Positions 49,901 through 52,900 of a stretch of DNA of 64,000 bases are shown piece by piece. How positions within the stretch are numbered: the stretch's first letter is position 1; each line of letters begins with the position of its first letter. The position numbers and the translations under genes are program-made. This DNA is from Periplaneta americana (taxonomy: Eukaryota; Arthropoda; Insecta; Blattodea; Blattidae): NCBI RefSeq assembly GCF_040183065.1, contig NC_091120.1, positions 183,236,396 through 183,300,395 of the forward strand, in the 5' to 3' direction. Below the pieces are notes generated by a model. It was not told the DNA's origin. It did not search any database and saw only the letters and a list, made by a program, of their open reading frames with translations.

Positions 49901-52900
49901 GCGTTTCATATGACATAACCTACGTTGACGTTCTGCAGACACCTGGCGTACGGTGAGGGTGCGAAAACTCTCTAATATCACTGCTGCACATTTCAGGACC
50001 TCGAATGCTTTTCTACTGCTACATATTCACACAACTACAATATTAATAAAATGACTATAGGCCTACCTGTAATTCTATTTCACAGGATGTTTCTGTCAAT
50101 ATGACTATGGTGAATCTGATAACATTAATCACTATCACAGTAGCGGCCCACCCTGCTACGATATCAGCAGTACAACAGCGCCTGTTGCCCTATTTTATGG
50201 AGATGGCGATAATATCAGCAATGAAATAGTAAGTAATAATAGTAAATATATTAAGTATAACGCATTATTTCTTATACAGGGACATCACTTTATTTTTACT
50301 AACATTTTTAACATTAACCTGGCTATACTCGGAAACACTGTTACCCCCTTCCATTACAGGAGTTTAGAGTTGCTAGTGCAATATGTAAACAAATCATTTT
50401 ACTAGCTATAGGAGGAGAGAAAAGTAGTGTATCCATTTATATTACAGGGAAATATAGTATTACGATTTTCAGTTTGGTCATTACTTTACAGTATTTTATC
50501 AAAAAATAGTAGAATAGTAACTTTTTTTTTTCACAAACTCAACCCTTCAGGCGGTTATATGCATTATGTAATGTCTACTTTATTCAGCATATTACTAACC
50601 TAATTTATTCCTGAGAATTTTGTGAGCACTTCCGCAAGAAACCCCAATTTCTACAGCTAACTTCTTGACCGACTTATTAGGACCTCCCTGCATCCTTTCT
50701 CTAGCATCTTCTACAGCATCTTCTGTCACCTTTGTTGGCCATCTTACACTTTTCTTCCTTTCTGTACACTCTGTTGTTCTAAATTTATCTACCAGATTAA
50801 TGACATTTGTTCGAAAATATTTCGTAATGATATAATCAGGAAATTGTGAAAAAAACTGTTGTTCACATTCGGTTATATTGTAATTCCAATTTATATCATC
50901 GTCTTTCATACCTACAAACAGTAAAACAAAACTCTTGTTTAAATAATGCTGTTAAGTACCGTACCATATTATAGGGTACCGTACTTTCGGTAACTCTAAT
51001 CTTCACTTGTGCTCAGTCCACACAGATAAATTCAGTTATGCTACACACCATACCTGTGTGAAAATAAACTTCAATAATATAAGCTTTTTCTTCTATAGAA
51101 AATGCAACATATTTCTGAAACTCACTGTACTCTGTACTGTTTATTTCACTGCTAGCAACAGCTGCCGTGAGTTTGTGTGACTGACGTTAGCAAGGACATT
51201 AGTGAAAGGGGTGGGAGTCAAGTACATTTAGAAACGCAGGTACAATAAAAATTGAAGTAAAAATAAAATGATGTCCCTGTACAACGCTTGCATAGAATAT
51301 TTCTAATTCTCGAATGACTTCAACCATAAAAAGTACAGTATACCAAAAAACAGTACTGAAAATGCCACTACACTTTTGTTGAACTGATAATCTAAAAACT
51401 TCAGTTGTTACAGTAGGTAAAACGTTCACTGAACTGGAACATATGTCATTTATTCTTGTGGATGATTCATTTGGTGAAGAGAAACAAAAATGTCAAATAC
51501 CATTGTGATATGTTTTGAATAGTCTTTCAGAAGAACGTGCATTTTAAAATACACGAACTGTGCGATCGTACACCTAAGATTGTTGTGTTGCTCTAAACAA
51601 CCCCTTCACCTGGCTTGTTTTGAATAGGAGAGTGGAAGATAATTGTCATTATATAATTTTTTTAATCGTAGGAAAAATACAGATGATATACCGTTTAACG
51701 TTTCTGTTTAAAATGTGTTAGAGAACGGACAATGGACAAAGCTCATTTTCATGGTAAACAAAATAACTTGGAACATTTAAAGTAATCTCTACAACTTAAT
51801 TTTAATTAAATGTTCAGAGAACAAAGATAATCAGATATGCTTATTTCAAAAGAAATATTTTACACCGTAATTTCAATTGAATATTCTAGAGAACTTGAAC
51901 AATAATGATGTTTATTTCACATTATAAAAAACAATATTTCAAAACATTTTAAACTCCACAGGAGAAAATAGAAATACAATATGCTCATTTTACGTTAAAA
52001 AACAACAAAATTCAATATTATTTTTTAACTATTTTTAATTTTAATTAAATAGTCTGTGAACAAAGGCAATAAAAACGTTTATTTTAGTTTATTTAAAACT
52101 CTACTTAAAGACTTTAAAAAAGCTTCGTTTGTCGTACTGGAAGCATTAGCTTCAGACCAATAGAAATAGTTCCCTTTCATTTTAATTTTTAAAGAAGTAA
52201 TTGGTACGAAAAAAAAAATTCCCCGAACCGTCTTTAAAGGCAATTTTTCGTTGTTTCTTCCATGCTTCTCACGAAAGCACACGCGACATGTTCAGGGCAC
52301 CTAGGCCTATGTATCTGCCTCTCTGCAGGCACTAACCTTTATGGCGTTGTCAAAGTGCATTACATTTTAAAATCTCTTTGCAGAACGAAATGTTACATCA
52401 CTACACATTTGAAAGACAAACTGAAATTCTCTGAATTATTTATTATCATAATATACTGCTCTCTTGAATTTACTGAGCATATTGGGAATTAATTCAATAG
52501 CTCACACAAAGTAAGCTATGAGATGTTTCACATATTTTTTTTTTTTTCACTCGAAAAGGAAGCAAAAACAAGCTAAATTGCATTGTTAAACTTTTTTGTT
52601 TGAAATATCTCAAACAATAATCCTCTGAAATTAATTACAGTTCACCTTGTATTTGTTGAAAAAAAGGCATGAATGTATTTATGTGTATGTGTGTGTATGT
52701 ATGTATGTATGTATGTATGTATGTATGTATGTATGTATGTATGTATGTATGTATGTATGTATGTATGTATGTATGTATGGGCTATTCCATATGAAATCTA
52801 TCAGTAAAAAACCTCGCATTTTTTATACTATAATTTTTTTCCCAATTATACAAGACGCTGAGGGGAGTGCATTTTCAAAAATATACTATCGAAAGTCAAA